A stretch of DNA of 64,000 bases from Flavobacterium phycosphaerae (lineage in GTDB: Bacteria > Bacteroidota > Bacteroidia > Flavobacteriales > Flavobacteriaceae), in contig NZ_JAAATZ010000001.1 in the NCBI RefSeq assembly GCF_010119235.1, positions 898,501 through 962,500 on the forward strand, given 5' to 3'. The notes beneath the pieces were generated by a model, which saw only the letters and a list, made by a program, of their open reading frames with translations, made no database searches and was not told where the DNA came from. The position numbers were made by a program, and so were the translations under genes. Positions 45,099 to 54,442 of the stretch are shown here, one piece after another (positions within the stretch are counted from its first letter, which is position 1; each line of letters starts with the position of its first letter).

Positions 45099-45137
45099 AA
45101 AACCACAAAACTCGATTTGAATTTTGTGGTTTTTTTA
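45099..45137 (+). terminator. Bidirectional terminator between scoB and a minus-strand gene
   Basis: Perfect 12-base arms AAAACCACAAAA (45099-45110) and TTTTGTGGTTTT (45122-45133) around an 11-base loop, with a T-run on the plus strand. It serves convergent transcripts from both sides. Confidence 0.85.
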
Positions 45138-45150
45138 TGGATAAGCGTCT

Positions 45151-45546
45151 TTATTTTTTGGTGGCTAAATACTCCAAAATTACCGGTGAAGCATTCCCAA
45201 AAGTGGGCAATTGGTCAGTAATACTTACGGCTTTTTTCTTGTTTAATTTATATACCAAATCAAATTGAGTGGTAAATAAAATTACAGACGAAAACGGATT
45301 ATTGATGAAAGGCAACAACCGGTCAAAAGCTTCTTCAACGGAATAAAATTCAACTATTTCTTCTTGCTGAAATTTGAATTTAAGTTCCAATTGTAAGGCC
45401 CCTTCTTCCAATACAGGACGCACATAAATATTCATCAATTGCGTATTCCCAATGGTTTTGGCAAAGGTTAATTTGGCAAAGGTTCCGTCGGCTAAACTTT
45501 CTTTGACTTTGGCGTAGAACTCGGTAAACGTTTTTGTGAATAGCAT
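45151..45546 (-). CDS. Conserved hypothetical protein downstream of fumarase
   Basis: A 131-residue cytoplasmic protein I cannot assign. It begins LFTKTFTEFYAKVKESL and appears alpha/beta with repeated aromatic-charged strands (QLELKFKFQQEEIVEFYSVE). It has no signal peptide, membrane helix or cysteine motif. It lies 3 bases after the fumarase gene in the same direction, so it is co-transcribed and may share a metabolic context. Confidence 0.78.
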   Translation of the reverse strand: MLFTKTFTEFYAKVKESLADGTFAKLTFAKTIGNTQLMNIYVRPVLEEGALQLELKFKFQQEEIVEFYSVEEAFDRLLPFINNPFSSVILFTTQFDLVYKLNKKKAVSITDQLPTFGNASPVILEYLATKK

Positions 45547-45549
45547 AGT

Positions 45550-47151
45550 TTATAAATTGGCAAAAAAATCGTTCCCTTTATCATCGGTAATAATAAAGGC
45601 CGGGAAATCTTTGACGGTAATCTTACGCACGGCTTCCATGCCCAATTCTTCAAAATCAACAACCTCAACTTTCAAAATATTGTCTTGTGCCAAAATAGCT
45701 GCAGGACCTCCTACTGAACCTAAATAAAATCCTCCGTAAGTTTTACAAGCTTCCATCACCTCTTTGGTACGGTTGCCTTTGGCCAACATAATCATACTAC
45801 CACCGTGTTTTTGAAATTCTTCTACATACACATCCATGCGTCCGGCCGTAGTGGGCCCGAAACTTCCTGAAGGCATACCTTCCGGGGTTTTAGCTGGCCC
45901 GGCATAATACACCGGATGATTTTTGAAGTACTCCGGCATTGGTTTTCCGGCATCTAGTAGTTCTTTGATTTTCGCATGAGCAATATCGCGGGCTACTATT
46001 AAAGTTCCGTTTAATTTCAAGCGGGTCTTGATTGGGTATTTAGACAATTCAGCCAGAATTTCTTTCATTGGACGATTCAAATCAACCTCAACTGGAGCTT
46101 CTAAATGAGGTGGCGTTGAAGGTAAATACTGTTTCGGATTGGTTTCCAATTGTTCTACAAAAATACCGTCTTTGGTGATTTTCCCTTTGATATTTCTATC
46201 TGCCGAACAAGAAACACCCAGTCCAACCGGGCAAGAAGCAGCATGACGCGGCAAACGAATGACACGCACATCATGGGCAAAATATTTTCCGCCAAACTGA
46301 GCTCCAATAGCGCTTTCCTGACAGATTTTCAATACCCGTTGTTCCCATTCTAAATCGCGGAAGGCTTGACCCGACATGTTACCTGACGTAGGTAAATTGT
46401 CAAAATAACCGGCAGATGCTTTTTTAACGGCGGCTAAATTCGCTTCTGCAGACGTTCCGCCAATGACTAAGGCCAAGTGATACGGAGGACAAGCTGAAGT
46501 TCCTAAATCTTTTATTTTATCCCGAATAAATTCATCCATCGATTTGTCATTCAGCAACGATTTTGTCTTTTGATATAAAAAAGTTTTATTCGCCGAACCG
46601 CCTCCTTTAGCTAAAAACAAGAACTCGTAAGTACTTCCTTTTTTGGCATAAATATCAATCTGTGCCGGCAAATTAGATCCTGAGTTCTTTTCTTCAAACA
46701 TCGAAATCGGTACAATTTGCGAATAGCGTAAGTTGCGCTTTTGGTAAGTGTTGAAAATTCCTCTTGATAACCATTCACCATCATCGGCACCGGTGTATAC
46801 ATTTTCCCCTTTTTTGGCCATTACAATCGCTGTTCCGGTATCTTGGCAAGACGGCAATTGTCCTTCTGCAGCGACAGCAGCATTTTGTAATAAATTATAG
46901 GCCACGAAACGGTCATTATCCGTAGCTTCGGGGTCATCAATAATATTTTTTAGTTTTTGTAAGTGGGCAGAACGCAACATAAACGACACATCATTTAATG
47001 CCTCTTCCGCCAACAATTCTAAACCTTTTGGGTCAACGGTTAGGATTTCGCGGTCTCCTAATAATTCAATTCTTACGTAGTCTGAAGTGATTTTTTTGTA
47101 TTGCGTATCGTCTTTCAAAATCGGATACGGGTCATGGTATATAAAGTCCAT
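45550..47151 (-). CDS. Fumarate hydratase, class I ([4Fe-4S])
   Basis: It interconverts fumarate and malate in the TCA cycle; the class I enzyme is oxygen-sensitive. The 533-residue protein has the three cluster cysteines at 102 ([10 protein letters not shown]), 221 ([10 protein letters not shown]) and 315 (GVSCSAD). The spacing equals that of E. coli FumA (105, 224, 318). Other segments are [16 protein letters not shown] and [20 protein letters not shown]. The N- and C-terminal domains are fused in one chain, as in FumA/FumB. Confidence 0.95.
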   Translation of the reverse strand: MDFIYHDPYPILKDDTQYKKITSDYVRIELLGDREILTVDPKGLELLAEEALNDVSFMLRSAHLQKLKNIIDDPEATDNDRFVAYNLLQNAAVAAEGQLPSCQDTGTAIVMAKKGENVYTGADDGEWLSRGIFNTYQKRNLRYSQIVPISMFEEKNSGSNLPAQIDIYAKKGSTYEFLFLAKGGGSANKTFLYQKTKSLLNDKSMDEFIRDKIKDLGTSACPPYHLALVIGGTSAEANLAAVKKASAGYFDNLPTSGNMSGQAFRDLEWEQRVLKICQESAIGAQFGGKYFAHDVRVIRLPRHAASCPVGLGVSCSADRNIKGKITKDGIFVEQLETNPKQYLPSTPPHLEAPVEVDLNRPMKEILAELSKYPIKTRLKLNGTLIVARDIAHAKIKELLDAGKPMPEYFKNHPVYYAGPAKTPEGMPSGSFGPTTAGRMDVYVEEFQKHGGSMIMLAKGNRTKEVMEACKTYGGFYLGSVGGPAAILAQDNILKVEVVDFEELGMEAVRKITVKDFPAFIITDDKGNDFFANL

Positions 47152-47183
47152 TTTGAGTAAATTTTAAGTGGTGTAAAGTTACT

Positions 47184-47939
47184 TTATTCCTGTGGATATA
47201 GCTCTTTAAAAGTTTTAATTTCTGTTCGGTATTCTTTGCCTTTGGGCGTAATACGTTTGGCGGTCCAACGCTCTGCATTGAACGTATATTCGATGGAATC
47301 GGAAAAGGTTCGCACTAAGTTTTCATCACTTTCAGGTTTGGAATCATCGGCACCAACGGTCACTTCAACCGAAGTAAAAGACACTAATTTGTCATCAGAA
47401 AACTGAGGTTCAAATTGTGTCCAATGACCGTATTCCCCATCCACCATAGATTCATAAGTGGTAACTAATTGAAGTTTATTGTTATCCATAAAGAACAGGA
47501 AATGAGTGTGGATATAACCACAAGCTGGAAATCCATAAGACAATTCAAAAAAACGATTATCTTTTTTACCGCTTTTCTCTGTGTCAAGAGCATTTTCTGA
47601 AAGATACCATTCGCCCCCTTCGCCTTCTGTCCATAGTTTTGCAGAGACTATTTGCACAATACCTATTTTATTATAGAAATCAAATCGAAGTAAAGCGGTT
47701 TCACTACTATCTTTTGCCACTGTTTTCTTCACCGTAGTTATGACAACCTTATCAAGAATCCTAAGGGTTTTAAGGTTTTCAAAAGGAAGAACCGAATCTA
47801 GTGTTTTCTTAATTTCATACGATGAGCTGGGGTCTGTAGCTACTATTTCCCTTCTTTTTGTTGGAGGAATCACCTCCTTTGTTTCCTCTTTACAGGAAAA
47901 AAGAAACGGAATCAATGCCAGAAGAAATAGTTTTTTCAT
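47184..47939 (-). CDS. Uncharacterised lipoprotein
   Basis: A 251-residue protein with a lipoprotein signal peptide (MKKLFLLALIPFLFSCKEE; acceptor Cys16). The mature part is beta-rich with no motif I recognise. A segment GGEWYLSENALDTEKSGKKD and a single further cysteine (FPACGYIH) are noted. It lies 1 base after the nucleoside-recognition gene and 32 bases before fumarase on the same strand. It is probably outer-membrane anchored. No function is inferred. Confidence 0.8.
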   Translation of the reverse strand: MKKLFLLALIPFLFSCKEETKEVIPPTKRREIVATDPSSSYEIKKTLDSVLPFENLKTLRILDKVVITTVKKTVAKDSSETALLRFDFYNKIGIVQIVSAKLWTEGEGGEWYLSENALDTEKSGKKDNRFFELSYGFPACGYIHTHFLFFMDNNKLQLVTTYESMVDGEYGHWTQFEPQFSDDKLVSFTSVEVTVGADDSKPESDENLVRTFSDSIEYTFNAERWTAKRITPKGKEYRTEIKTFKELYPQE

Positions 47940-47940
47940 T

Positions 47941-49380
47941 TTAAAAGAACCAACTAGCTACAAAAATCGCGGCCAACACACAAACCAAATCCACCAAAAG
48001 CATGGTACTTAATGTATAACGAGTGTTTTTTACATTAATAGAACCAAAGTAAACCGCAATTACATAAAACGTGGTTTCGGCACTACATTGGAAAATACAA
48101 CTTAGTCTACCCGTGAAAGAATCGGGACCGAAACTACGCATTGAATCAATCATAAACCCACGCGAACCGCCAGAACTGAATGGTCGCAACATAGCTACCG
48201 GTAACGAGTCCGTAATTTGCTTGCTTACACCGATGTTAGAAAAGACAAAGGAAAGTCCGTTACTGATGATTTCAAACAAACCGCTGTTTCTAAAGAACGA
48301 AATGGCGACCAACATCCCCAACACATAGGGGAAAATCTTCACTCCTGTTTGCAAACCATTGTTAGCTCCGGTAACAAAAGAATCAAAAATAGTAGTGTTT
48401 TGGGCCACAAATTTTTTCTCATGAATAAAAGAAAACACTAGTGTAAAACCAATAATGGCCACCAGCATCAATCCGGAAAGATTGGAAGTGAAGGCATTTT
48501 TTCCGATTAAATCCAATTGATTAATATAAAACAACAATCCGACTATCGCGCCTATAACGGCCATTAGTGCCACCAGTAAAGAAGCACTTTTGAAGTTTAT
48601 TTTTTGGCGGATGCCTACAATTAAAAAAGCGGCAATAGTTCCTATAAACGAAGTAATAATACACGGCAACATTACATCAGCAGGATTGGCAGCATTTTCG
48701 GCGGCACGGTACCCAATGATTGAGGTTGGAATTAATGTCAGTCCGGCAGCGTGCAAGCACATGAACATGATTTGAGCATCACTAGCTTTGTCTTTCTCGG
48801 GATTGAGTTCTTGTAAACTTTGCATGGCTTTTAGTCCAAACGGAGTCGCAGCTGAGTCAAGACCCAGAAAGTTAGCCGCAAAGTTCAAGGTCATATACGA
48901 TATAGATTCATGATTTTTGGGAATGGTAGGGAATACTTTGGCAAAGACCGGGCTGAGCAGTTTAGCTAATTTTTCGGAAGCGCCGGAAACGATTAACAAC
49001 TCCATCAAACCGCAGAAAAAGGCCAAATAAGCAATTAACGGCAGGATTAAATCCATCAAACTGTTTTTGCAGGTTGGCAATAAACCGTCAGATTTTTGCA
49101 CCCCGCTGTAGATTTTTACGGTTTTGCTTTTGTAAACATAAGTGGTGTCCGCATTCAGGGTATCTCGGTCGATAACCATGGTCTGCTCAGGTGCTTTTTC
49201 GATGCTGTCCAGGACAAACTTGGGGACTTGATTGAGGTATTTTTCGGAAATCAGTATCGGGTCGTCTTTTTTTCCGTTCAAAATAAAATCCACAGAGTAA
49301 CTGTTTGCCGTAACTAAACTAAATACAACGAAAACAATGGAAGAAACGAAAATAGCTAACCAAAATCTACTTAATACCAT
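47941..49380 (-). CDS. Nucleoside-recognition (Gate/SpmA-SpmB-like) membrane protein
   Basis: A 479-residue multi-helix inner-membrane protein that looks like spore-maturation proteins SpmA and SpmB joined. Typical segments are FCGLMELLIVSGASEKLAKL, MTLNFAANFLGLDSAATPFG, MFMCLHAAGLTLIPTSIIGY and PFSSGGSRGFMIDSMRSFGP. Such proteins occur in non-sporulating Bacteroidota; the transported substrate is not established. I start at ATG 49380 (MVLSRFWLAIF). The ATG at 49407 overlaps a TACATTTA element, a likely -7 box. Confidence 0.85.
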   Translation of the reverse strand: MVLSRFWLAIFVSSIVFVVFSLVTANSYSVDFILNGKKDDPILISEKYLNQVPKFVLDSIEKAPEQTMVIDRDTLNADTTYVYKSKTVKIYSGVQKSDGLLPTCKNSLMDLILPLIAYLAFFCGLMELLIVSGASEKLAKLLSPVFAKVFPTIPKNHESISYMTLNFAANFLGLDSAATPFGLKAMQSLQELNPEKDKASDAQIMFMCLHAAGLTLIPTSIIGYRAAENAANPADVMLPCIITSFIGTIAAFLIVGIRQKINFKSASLLVALMAVIGAIVGLLFYINQLDLIGKNAFTSNLSGLMLVAIIGFTLVFSFIHEKKFVAQNTTIFDSFVTGANNGLQTGVKIFPYVLGMLVAISFFRNSGLFEIISNGLSFVFSNIGVSKQITDSLPVAMLRPFSSGGSRGFMIDSMRSFGPDSFTGRLSCIFQCSAETTFYVIAVYFGSINVKNTRYTLSTMLLVDLVCVLAAIFVASWFF

Positions 49381-49575
49381 AATCCCTTTTTTTGGTAAAT
49401 GTAACATTTCTCACTTTTGTAATGAAATATTTTTTACGCTATGAAGGTTCTCGGTTTACTATCAATATTTAGGGTATATTCCTTAAAAAATGTTTTATTT
49501 ATTCGGTTTATAATCAATAACTAACCTAAATTCAAATCTTAAGCAAATATTTATACCCAAAGAAATAATGATTTA

Positions 49576-49583
49576 TATATTTA
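49576..49583 (+). promoter_or_regulatory. Possible -7 box of the S8 protease gene
   Basis: TATATTTA, one mismatch from consensus, 27 bases before the ATG at 49610. An earlier ATG at 49568 lies upstream of it and is excluded. Confidence 0.45.
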
Positions 49584-49609
49584 CGCGCTTTAAAACTAAC
49601 CTAACTTCG

Positions 49610-52561
49610 ATGAAAAAAACACACCTACTATTATTCCTGTTTTTAACGACCCCTTTATTCCTGATTGCTCAAAACGCAGCAGACGCTAAGCAGATTGTTG
49701 CCTCTTATGATCTAAATAAGATTCAAGAAAGACAAGCTTTTTTCAAAAAGAAAGAAGATGCCGAAAAACAAAAGGCTATCGTTTATGCCAGAAACAATAA
49801 TATCCCGGTTAAAAAAATAAACAAAGACGGTTCGATAAGCGAATTAATGAAAATTACGCCTAACGGATTTCCAATATACTATGCTACTGATAATACGAAT
49901 AATGCCAATGCTGCAAGATCTACCAGAGCCAATCATTTAAATACCGGTGGTTCCTTAGGTTTAGACTTAAACGGACAAGGAATGACCGCCCGTGTTTGGG
50001 ACGGAGGAACGGTTAGAGCTTCCCATAATTTGTTTTCAGGGAGAGTTAGTGTAATTGATGAGCCAACGAGCACTTCTTATGTGTTGCATTCTACTCACGT
50101 AACCGGAACTATAATGGCTTCTAATGCGGCTGCACCCACTAAAGGAATGGCTTATCAGGCCTCCGCAAGAACTTTTGAATGGACCAATGATCTTTCAGAA
50201 GTGATGGATGAAGTACAATTGGGGATGTTGATTTCCAATCATTCTTATGGTACCCCGGTGACCAATGGCACTACGCCTCTACCGGCCTGGTTTATTGGAG
50301 CTTATACACCTGATGCCAGAGATTGGGATGAAGCGGCTTATCTTTCGCCTTATTATTTGATGGTAGCTTCAGCCGGAAATGACGGAGAAGACAACAACAA
50401 TACCAACCCAATTGCATATGGTTATGATAAATTGACTACCAATAAAGTTTGCAAAAACAACTTGGTGGTTGCCAATGCCGAAGATGCTGTCGTAGCCACT
50501 AATGGTAATTTAACCAGTGTTGTTATCAACTCTTCTAGCAGTCAAGGGCCAACAGATGATATGAGAATAAAACCCGATATTACCGGAAACGGAACCGGGG
50601 TTACATCAGCAAGTAGTCAAACTAATACGGCTACGGCTTCCTTAACAGGAACTTCAATGGCTTCACCCAACGTAGCCGGAACCTTGCTGTTATTGCAACA
50701 ACATTATAAAAACTTAACAAATAATTTCATGAGAGCGGCCACATTAAAGGGCTTAGCTTGTCATACCGCGGATGATAGCGGAGAAGTGGGTCCTGATCCT
50801 GTTTTTGGCTGGGGATTATTAAATGCTAAAAAAGCAGCCGAGACCATTACCGGAAACGGTCTTACCTCATGGATTTCGGAAGAAAATCTGGCACAAGGTC
50901 AAACCTACAGCATGACGGTAAAATCAGACGGCATCTTACCTTTAATAGCTTCTGCTACGTGGACAGACGTTCCCGGAAATCCAATCATAGATGATTTAAC
51001 CGATAATGATTCAACGCCACGATTGGTCAATGATTTAGATATCCGAATAACTAAAGACGGAGACACCTATTATCCTTGGCGATTAGACGTAGACCCTAGC
51101 AGTCCGGCACTTCGTGATGGCGATAATTTTGTTGACAATGTAGAATTGGTTAAAATTGATAATCCTAACGCGGGAATTTATACTATTACCGTTTCACACA
51201 AAGGAACTCTGGTAAGCGGCAGTCAAAACTATTCTTTGGTAATTACCGGAATCAGTTCTACTTTTTCATTAACCTCAACAACGCCTGATTTAACGATTTG
51301 TGCCAATCAAAATGCCGCCTATAGTTTTAATTACAAACAAACCGGTTCAGGAACTACAACGTTCAGTGCCGAAGGATTACCTGCCGGTGCCGTAGCAAAT
51401 TTTAACACCACTTCTCTAAGTGCTAACGGAACTGTCACCATGACCGTTTCAGGTTTAACTAATGTAGCTCCGGGCGACTATTACATAGGGATAAAAGGAA
51501 CCAGCGCCACTGAAACCGAAACAAGATATAAAACCTTGAGAATATTCAATTCAACGTTTCAAAACATAGCTTTGACCTCTCCTGCAAACAGTCAAAACGG
51601 ACTTTCTACTACGGTTAATTTAAAATGGGACAGTCAGACTAATGCTGAAAATTATACTGTACAGGTTTCCTCTTTGTATGATTTCAGTACACTTGATGTA
51701 AATACAACAGTGACCACAAACGAATATATAGCCACCGGTCTTAACCAACAGACCCGATATTATTGGAGAGTAATTCCAAGCAATCGCTGTGGAAACGCTA
51801 CGGCAAGTAGTGCTACTATTTTTTCTTTTGATACCGGAATTTTGGCCTGTGGTTCAGCATCATTTACCGCCACTAATTTTTCTAATGCTACTATTGCAGC
51901 CACAGCCGATTCATCGGCAAGTGTTCCGGTAACCGTTACCGGTGGCTATACCATTGGGGATTTAAATGTTCGACTTAACATTACCCATACTTATGTTGAA
52001 GACATGACCATAACATTGGTCGGTCCGGCAGCTATAGGAAGTCCAACAATCATACTATTTAAAGAACCTTGTGGTGATAACGATAATATTAACTGTACTT
52101 TGGATGACTCGGGAAGTGCACCAGCTTGTTCCGGAAATCCTTCTATTTCGGGTAGTATTGCTCCTTATGATTCGTTAAGTTCGTTAAATACTTTGCCGGC
52201 AAATGGCGTGTGGACCTTGAATGTAGTTGACCCTTACAATGGAGATGGCGGAACCATAAACTCATTTATTATCGACATCTGTAATTTAGTGTCGGTTAAT
52301 TTGGCAACACCAACCAATACTTTGGCTACGGTTTCAGTATATCCGAATCCAACGAAAGGCATTATAAATGTGAATTTACCCGAGATTAGCGGTAAAACAA
52401 TTTTAACGTTACACGATATACAAGGAAGAGCTATTTTTACCAAAGAAACAACAGCTTCGAGCGAAGTCTTTGATATCGAAAATTTACAAGAAGGGGTTTA
52501 CCTGCTTTCCATTGAAAATGGCGGCAACAAAACCACCAAAAAAGTAATTTTAAACAAATAA
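49610..52561 (+). CDS. Subtilisin-like (S8) protease with T9SS sorting tail
   Basis: A secreted serine protease of 983 residues. A signal peptide (MKKTHLLLFLFLTTPLFLIA) precedes an S8 domain with the triad Asp131 (ARVWDGGTV), His163 (HSTHVTGT) and Ser349 (GTSMASPNVAG), and the oxyanion Asn257 (SAGNDGE). After a beta-sandwich region come a fibronectin-III-like domain (about residues 640-735), a P-proprotein-like domain (LNITHTYVEDMTITLVGP ... GTINSFIIDIC) and a type IX secretion tail (VYPNPTKGIINVNLP ... GVYLLSIENGGNKTTKKV). Surface-bound or released. Confidence 0.94.
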   Translation: MKKTHLLLFLFLTTPLFLIAQNAADAKQIVASYDLNKIQERQAFFKKKEDAEKQKAIVYARNNNIPVKKINKDGSISELMKITPNGFPIYYATDNTNNANAARSTRANHLNTGGSLGLDLNGQGMTARVWDGGTVRASHNLFSGRVSVIDEPTSTSYVLHSTHVTGTIMASNAAAPTKGMAYQASARTFEWTNDLSEVMDEVQLGMLISNHSYGTPVTNGTTPLPAWFIGAYTPDARDWDEAAYLSPYYLMVASAGNDGEDNNNTNPIAYGYDKLTTNKVCKNNLVVANAEDAVVATNGNLTSVVINSSSSQGPTDDMRIKPDITGNGTGVTSASSQTNTATASLTGTSMASPNVAGTLLLLQQHYKNLTNNFMRAATLKGLACHTADDSGEVGPDPVFGWGLLNAKKAAETITGNGLTSWISEENLAQGQTYSMTVKSDGILPLIASATWTDVPGNPIIDDLTDNDSTPRLVNDLDIRITKDGDTYYPWRLDVDPSSPALRDGDNFVDNVELVKIDNPNAGIYTITVSHKGTLVSGSQNYSLVITGISSTFSLTSTTPDLTICANQNAAYSFNYKQTGSGTTTFSAEGLPAGAVANFNTTSLSANGTVTMTVSGLTNVAPGDYYIGIKGTSATETETRYKTLRIFNSTFQNIALTSPANSQNGLSTTVNLKWDSQTNAENYTVQVSSLYDFSTLDVNTTVTTNEYIATGLNQQTRYYWRVIPSNRCGNATASSATIFSFDTGILACGSASFTATNFSNATIAATADSSASVPVTVTGGYTIGDLNVRLNITHTYVEDMTITLVGPAAIGSPTIILFKEPCGDNDNINCTLDDSGSAPACSGNPSISGSIAPYDSLSSLNTLPANGVWTLNVVDPYNGDGGTINSFIIDICNLVSVNLATPTNTLATVSVYPNPTKGIINVNLPEISGKTILTLHDIQGRAIFTKETTASSEVFDIENLQEGVYLLSIENGGNKTTKKVILNK

Positions 52562-52581
52562 ATTTCTTTGCTATGAAAAAG

Positions 52582-52612
52582 AAAAAGGCTTCCAAAACGG
52601 TAGCCTTTTTTA
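52582..52612 (+). terminator. Bidirectional terminator between the S8 protease and exonuclease genes
   Basis: AAAAAGGCT (52582-52590) pairs with AGCCTTTTT (52602-52610), with T-runs on both strands. The 3' end of the minus-strand exonuclease gene touches the hairpin. Confidence 0.75.
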
Positions 52613-53323
52613 TACATGACTAATTTCATCGTCAATCAATAAATCCTCTCTTCGGAGGCGGAGAAAAATTTGAGCTACCGCAATCACATCTTTTTCGCAA
52701 TAGGTTATAATCCTATCAATGTCTTTTTCTATATAAAAAACATGGGCTACTTGGCTGCCGTCAATATCGCCTTTTGGAGAGGGTATACCCAAGATTTTGG
52801 TCAGTAATTTTAAGGAAGTAAAATGTTTATAGTCGCCAAATTTCCATAATTCCAGAGTATCTAAATGCGGAATCTCCCAGGGTTTTTTGCCAAATAAATT
52901 CAGTTTGTTCGGAATGGCAATTTGGTTGATAATCATTCGTCGTGCCATAAATGGAATGTCAAATTCCTTTGCATTATGCCCACACAACACATGCTGAGCT
53001 TGATTGAAATGATTGTCAAGCAAAGCCGAAAAATCTTTTAGAATCTTTTTTTCTTCTCCGAAAAATGAAGTAACCCGAAAGTTTCGAATATCTCCTTTAT
53101 TGGCAAAATAGCCCACCGAGATACAAACAATTTTTCCAAATTCGGCCCAAATACCGGCACGGTCATAAAAATCTTCCGGAGTATATTCTTCGCGTCTTTG
53201 GTACTGGGTTTTTTGTTCCCAAAGCGCCTTCATATCATCATCCAGCGCATTGAAGTTCTCTTCTTCCGGAACAGTTTCTATATCGAGAAAAAGGATATTA
53301 TTGAGATTTATCTTTTCTATCAT
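52610..53323 (-). CDS. DEDD-type 3'-5' exonuclease (PolB-like exo domain)
   Basis: A 237-residue stand-alone exonuclease of the ribonuclease H-like superfamily. The acidic motifs are Exo I NILFLDIETVP, Exo II CGHNAKEFDIPFMARR and Exo III ITYCEKDVIAVAQIF, which hold the metal-binding acidic residues. Such proteins are related to the proofreading domain of B-family polymerases; the cellular substrate of stand-alone members is not known. It is transcribed alone and ends at a shared terminator. Confidence 0.85.
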   Translation of the reverse strand: MIEKINLNNILFLDIETVPEEENFNALDDDMKALWEQKTQYQRREEYTPEDFYDRAGIWAEFGKIVCISVGYFANKGDIRNFRVTSFFGEEKKILKDFSALLDNHFNQAQHVLCGHNAKEFDIPFMARRMIINQIAIPNKLNLFGKKPWEIPHLDTLELWKFGDYKHFTSLKLLTKILGIPSPKGDIDGSQVAHVFYIEKDIDRIITYCEKDVIAVAQIFLRLRREDLLIDDEISHV

Positions 53324-53391
53324 GTTGCCTAATTTTAAGAATTAACCGACTTTAAAAGTAAGCAATCGATTTTAAATATGAAAGAAAAATT

Positions 53392-53862
53392 TTAAAAAAG
53401 TGATTGTTGTGCGGATGGGCTTTCGTGTTCTAACAACCATTTTTTGCGCCACAATCCGCCGGCATAACCGGTCAATGAACCGTCTGTTCCTATGACGCGG
53501 TGACAGGGAACTACTATCCACAACGGGTTTTTACCATTGGCTGAAGCTACGGCACGAATGGCTTTGACATCTCCTAATTTTTTAGACAAATCCAAGTAAG
53601 ACATAGTTTTTCCGAATGGAATGTTAAGTAATTCTTGCCAAACTTTTTGCTGAAATTCAGTACCCTGCGGATTGAGTTTGAAGTTGAAATTACTTCGTTT
53701 ATCCTGAAAATAATCTTGAAGTTGTTGCACCGCCTCTTGTAAAACTTTGGGAATAGCTGTTGTAATTTCGCCTTCTTCCAAAATTGAAATTACCGAAATG
53801 CCACTACGATCGCCAACAATTTTGGCAACGCCTAAAGGTGTTTGGATGAATGCTGTTTCCAT
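53392..53862 (-). CDS. ogt: Methylated-DNA--protein-cysteine methyltransferase
   Basis: It repairs O6-alkylguanine by transferring the alkyl group to its own cysteine. The acceptor is Cys120 in WIVVPCHRVIG. The helix-turn-helix segment EFQQKVWQELLNIPFGKTMS and the arginine finger region VKAIRAVASANGKNP are present. At 156 residues it is an Ogt-type single-domain protein without the Ada N-terminal domain. Confidence 0.94.
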   Translation of the reverse strand: METAFIQTPLGVAKIVGDRSGISVISILEEGEITTAIPKVLQEAVQQLQDYFQDKRSNFNFKLNPQGTEFQQKVWQELLNIPFGKTMSYLDLSKKLGDVKAIRAVASANGKNPLWIVVPCHRVIGTDGSLTGYAGGLWRKKWLLEHESPSAQQSLF

Positions 53863-53924
53863 CTGATAAAGTTAGTTCATTTAACCACAAAAGGCACAAA
53901 GAAAAAACAAAGTCATAAAAGAAT

Positions 53925-54323
53925 TTAATTTGAAAAGCCGAGAATATAATCTTCCAGCGCCTTTAATTCCTCTTCGCTCATGCTTTTGGTGATGGCGAAA
54001 TTGGTTTTCATTACTTCGTATTGCGATGGGTCAACAATGGGGTCGCTTTGTTCCTGCAGAAAAGCTACAATGCTAGCCTTTTTATCTTTATAGGTTTTGG
54101 CGATTTCTTGTAGGCTTGGGCCAATTATTTTTTGGTCTGGTTTGTGACAAGCGGTGCAGTTTCCTGCGCCTTCAAAGAGTTCTTGCCCGGACACTTTTGC
54201 CGTTGTTTTATTCTCCGGTTTTCCAGAGGTTTCTTGGGTTTCCTTTTTACAAGAAACTAGTGTGCAAAGGAGTAGGATTAGTGCTAAATATTTTTTTTCA
54301 TGTTTACAAAAATTCAATACCAC
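53925..54323 (-). CDS. Small c-type cytochrome lipoprotein
   Basis: A protein of about 130 residues with a lipoprotein signal (LALILLLCTLVSCKKE), a linker and one heme-c site CTACHKP (C-x2-C-H). A likely axial Met lies in YEVMKTNF or KSMSEEE. It is an electron-transfer protein of the cell envelope. The open frame starts with an odd GTG (54323) giving VVLNFCKHEKKYL. One more A in the A8 run (T8 at 54291-54298 on the plus strand) would make ATG at 54301 the start (MKKKYLALILLLC), the usual form. A lost base is therefore suspected. Confidence 0.85.
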   Translation of the reverse strand: MVLNFCKHEKKYLALILLLCTLVSCKKETQETSGKPENKTTAKVSGQELFEGAGNCTACHKPDQKIIGPSLQEIAKTYKDKKASIVAFLQEQSDPIVDPSQYEVMKTNFAITKSMSEEELKALEDYILGFSN

Positions 54324-54330
54324 TACTCTT

Positions 54331-54411
54331 TAGCCCCGATTGCAACGGCACCTTGTAGAGTGGAAAGCGGGAAAATGGATTACTGATAAAGCCCGAGCCA
54401 TTCGCTCCTAA
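54331..54411 (+). ncRNA. Possible conserved flavobacterial RNA-like element
   Basis: The interval between the cytochrome and hemB genes contains TAGCCCCGATTGCAACGGCACC-type sequence (first part 54331-54352), then GTGGAAAGCGGGA (54360-54372) and GCTCCTAA (54404-54411). From memory this resembles a conserved intergenic element frequent in Flavobacterium genomes, possibly the Flavo-1 RNA motif. CCC and GGG blocks can pair. The central hairpin I would expect looks short, so this may be a degenerate copy. Confidence 0.35.
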
Positions 54412-54442
54412 ATTTTACCGCAGATTTTGAGTTTTATGGGTT

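Noticed and set aside
49568..49609. Upstream ATG for the S8 protease
   Set aside because: It precedes the likely -7 box and the signal peptide begins cleanly at 49610.
53895..53925. Sequence AAAGTCATAAAA near the cytochrome gene as another S23-type array
   Set aside because: Only one partial unit and no S23 gene; not a tandem array.
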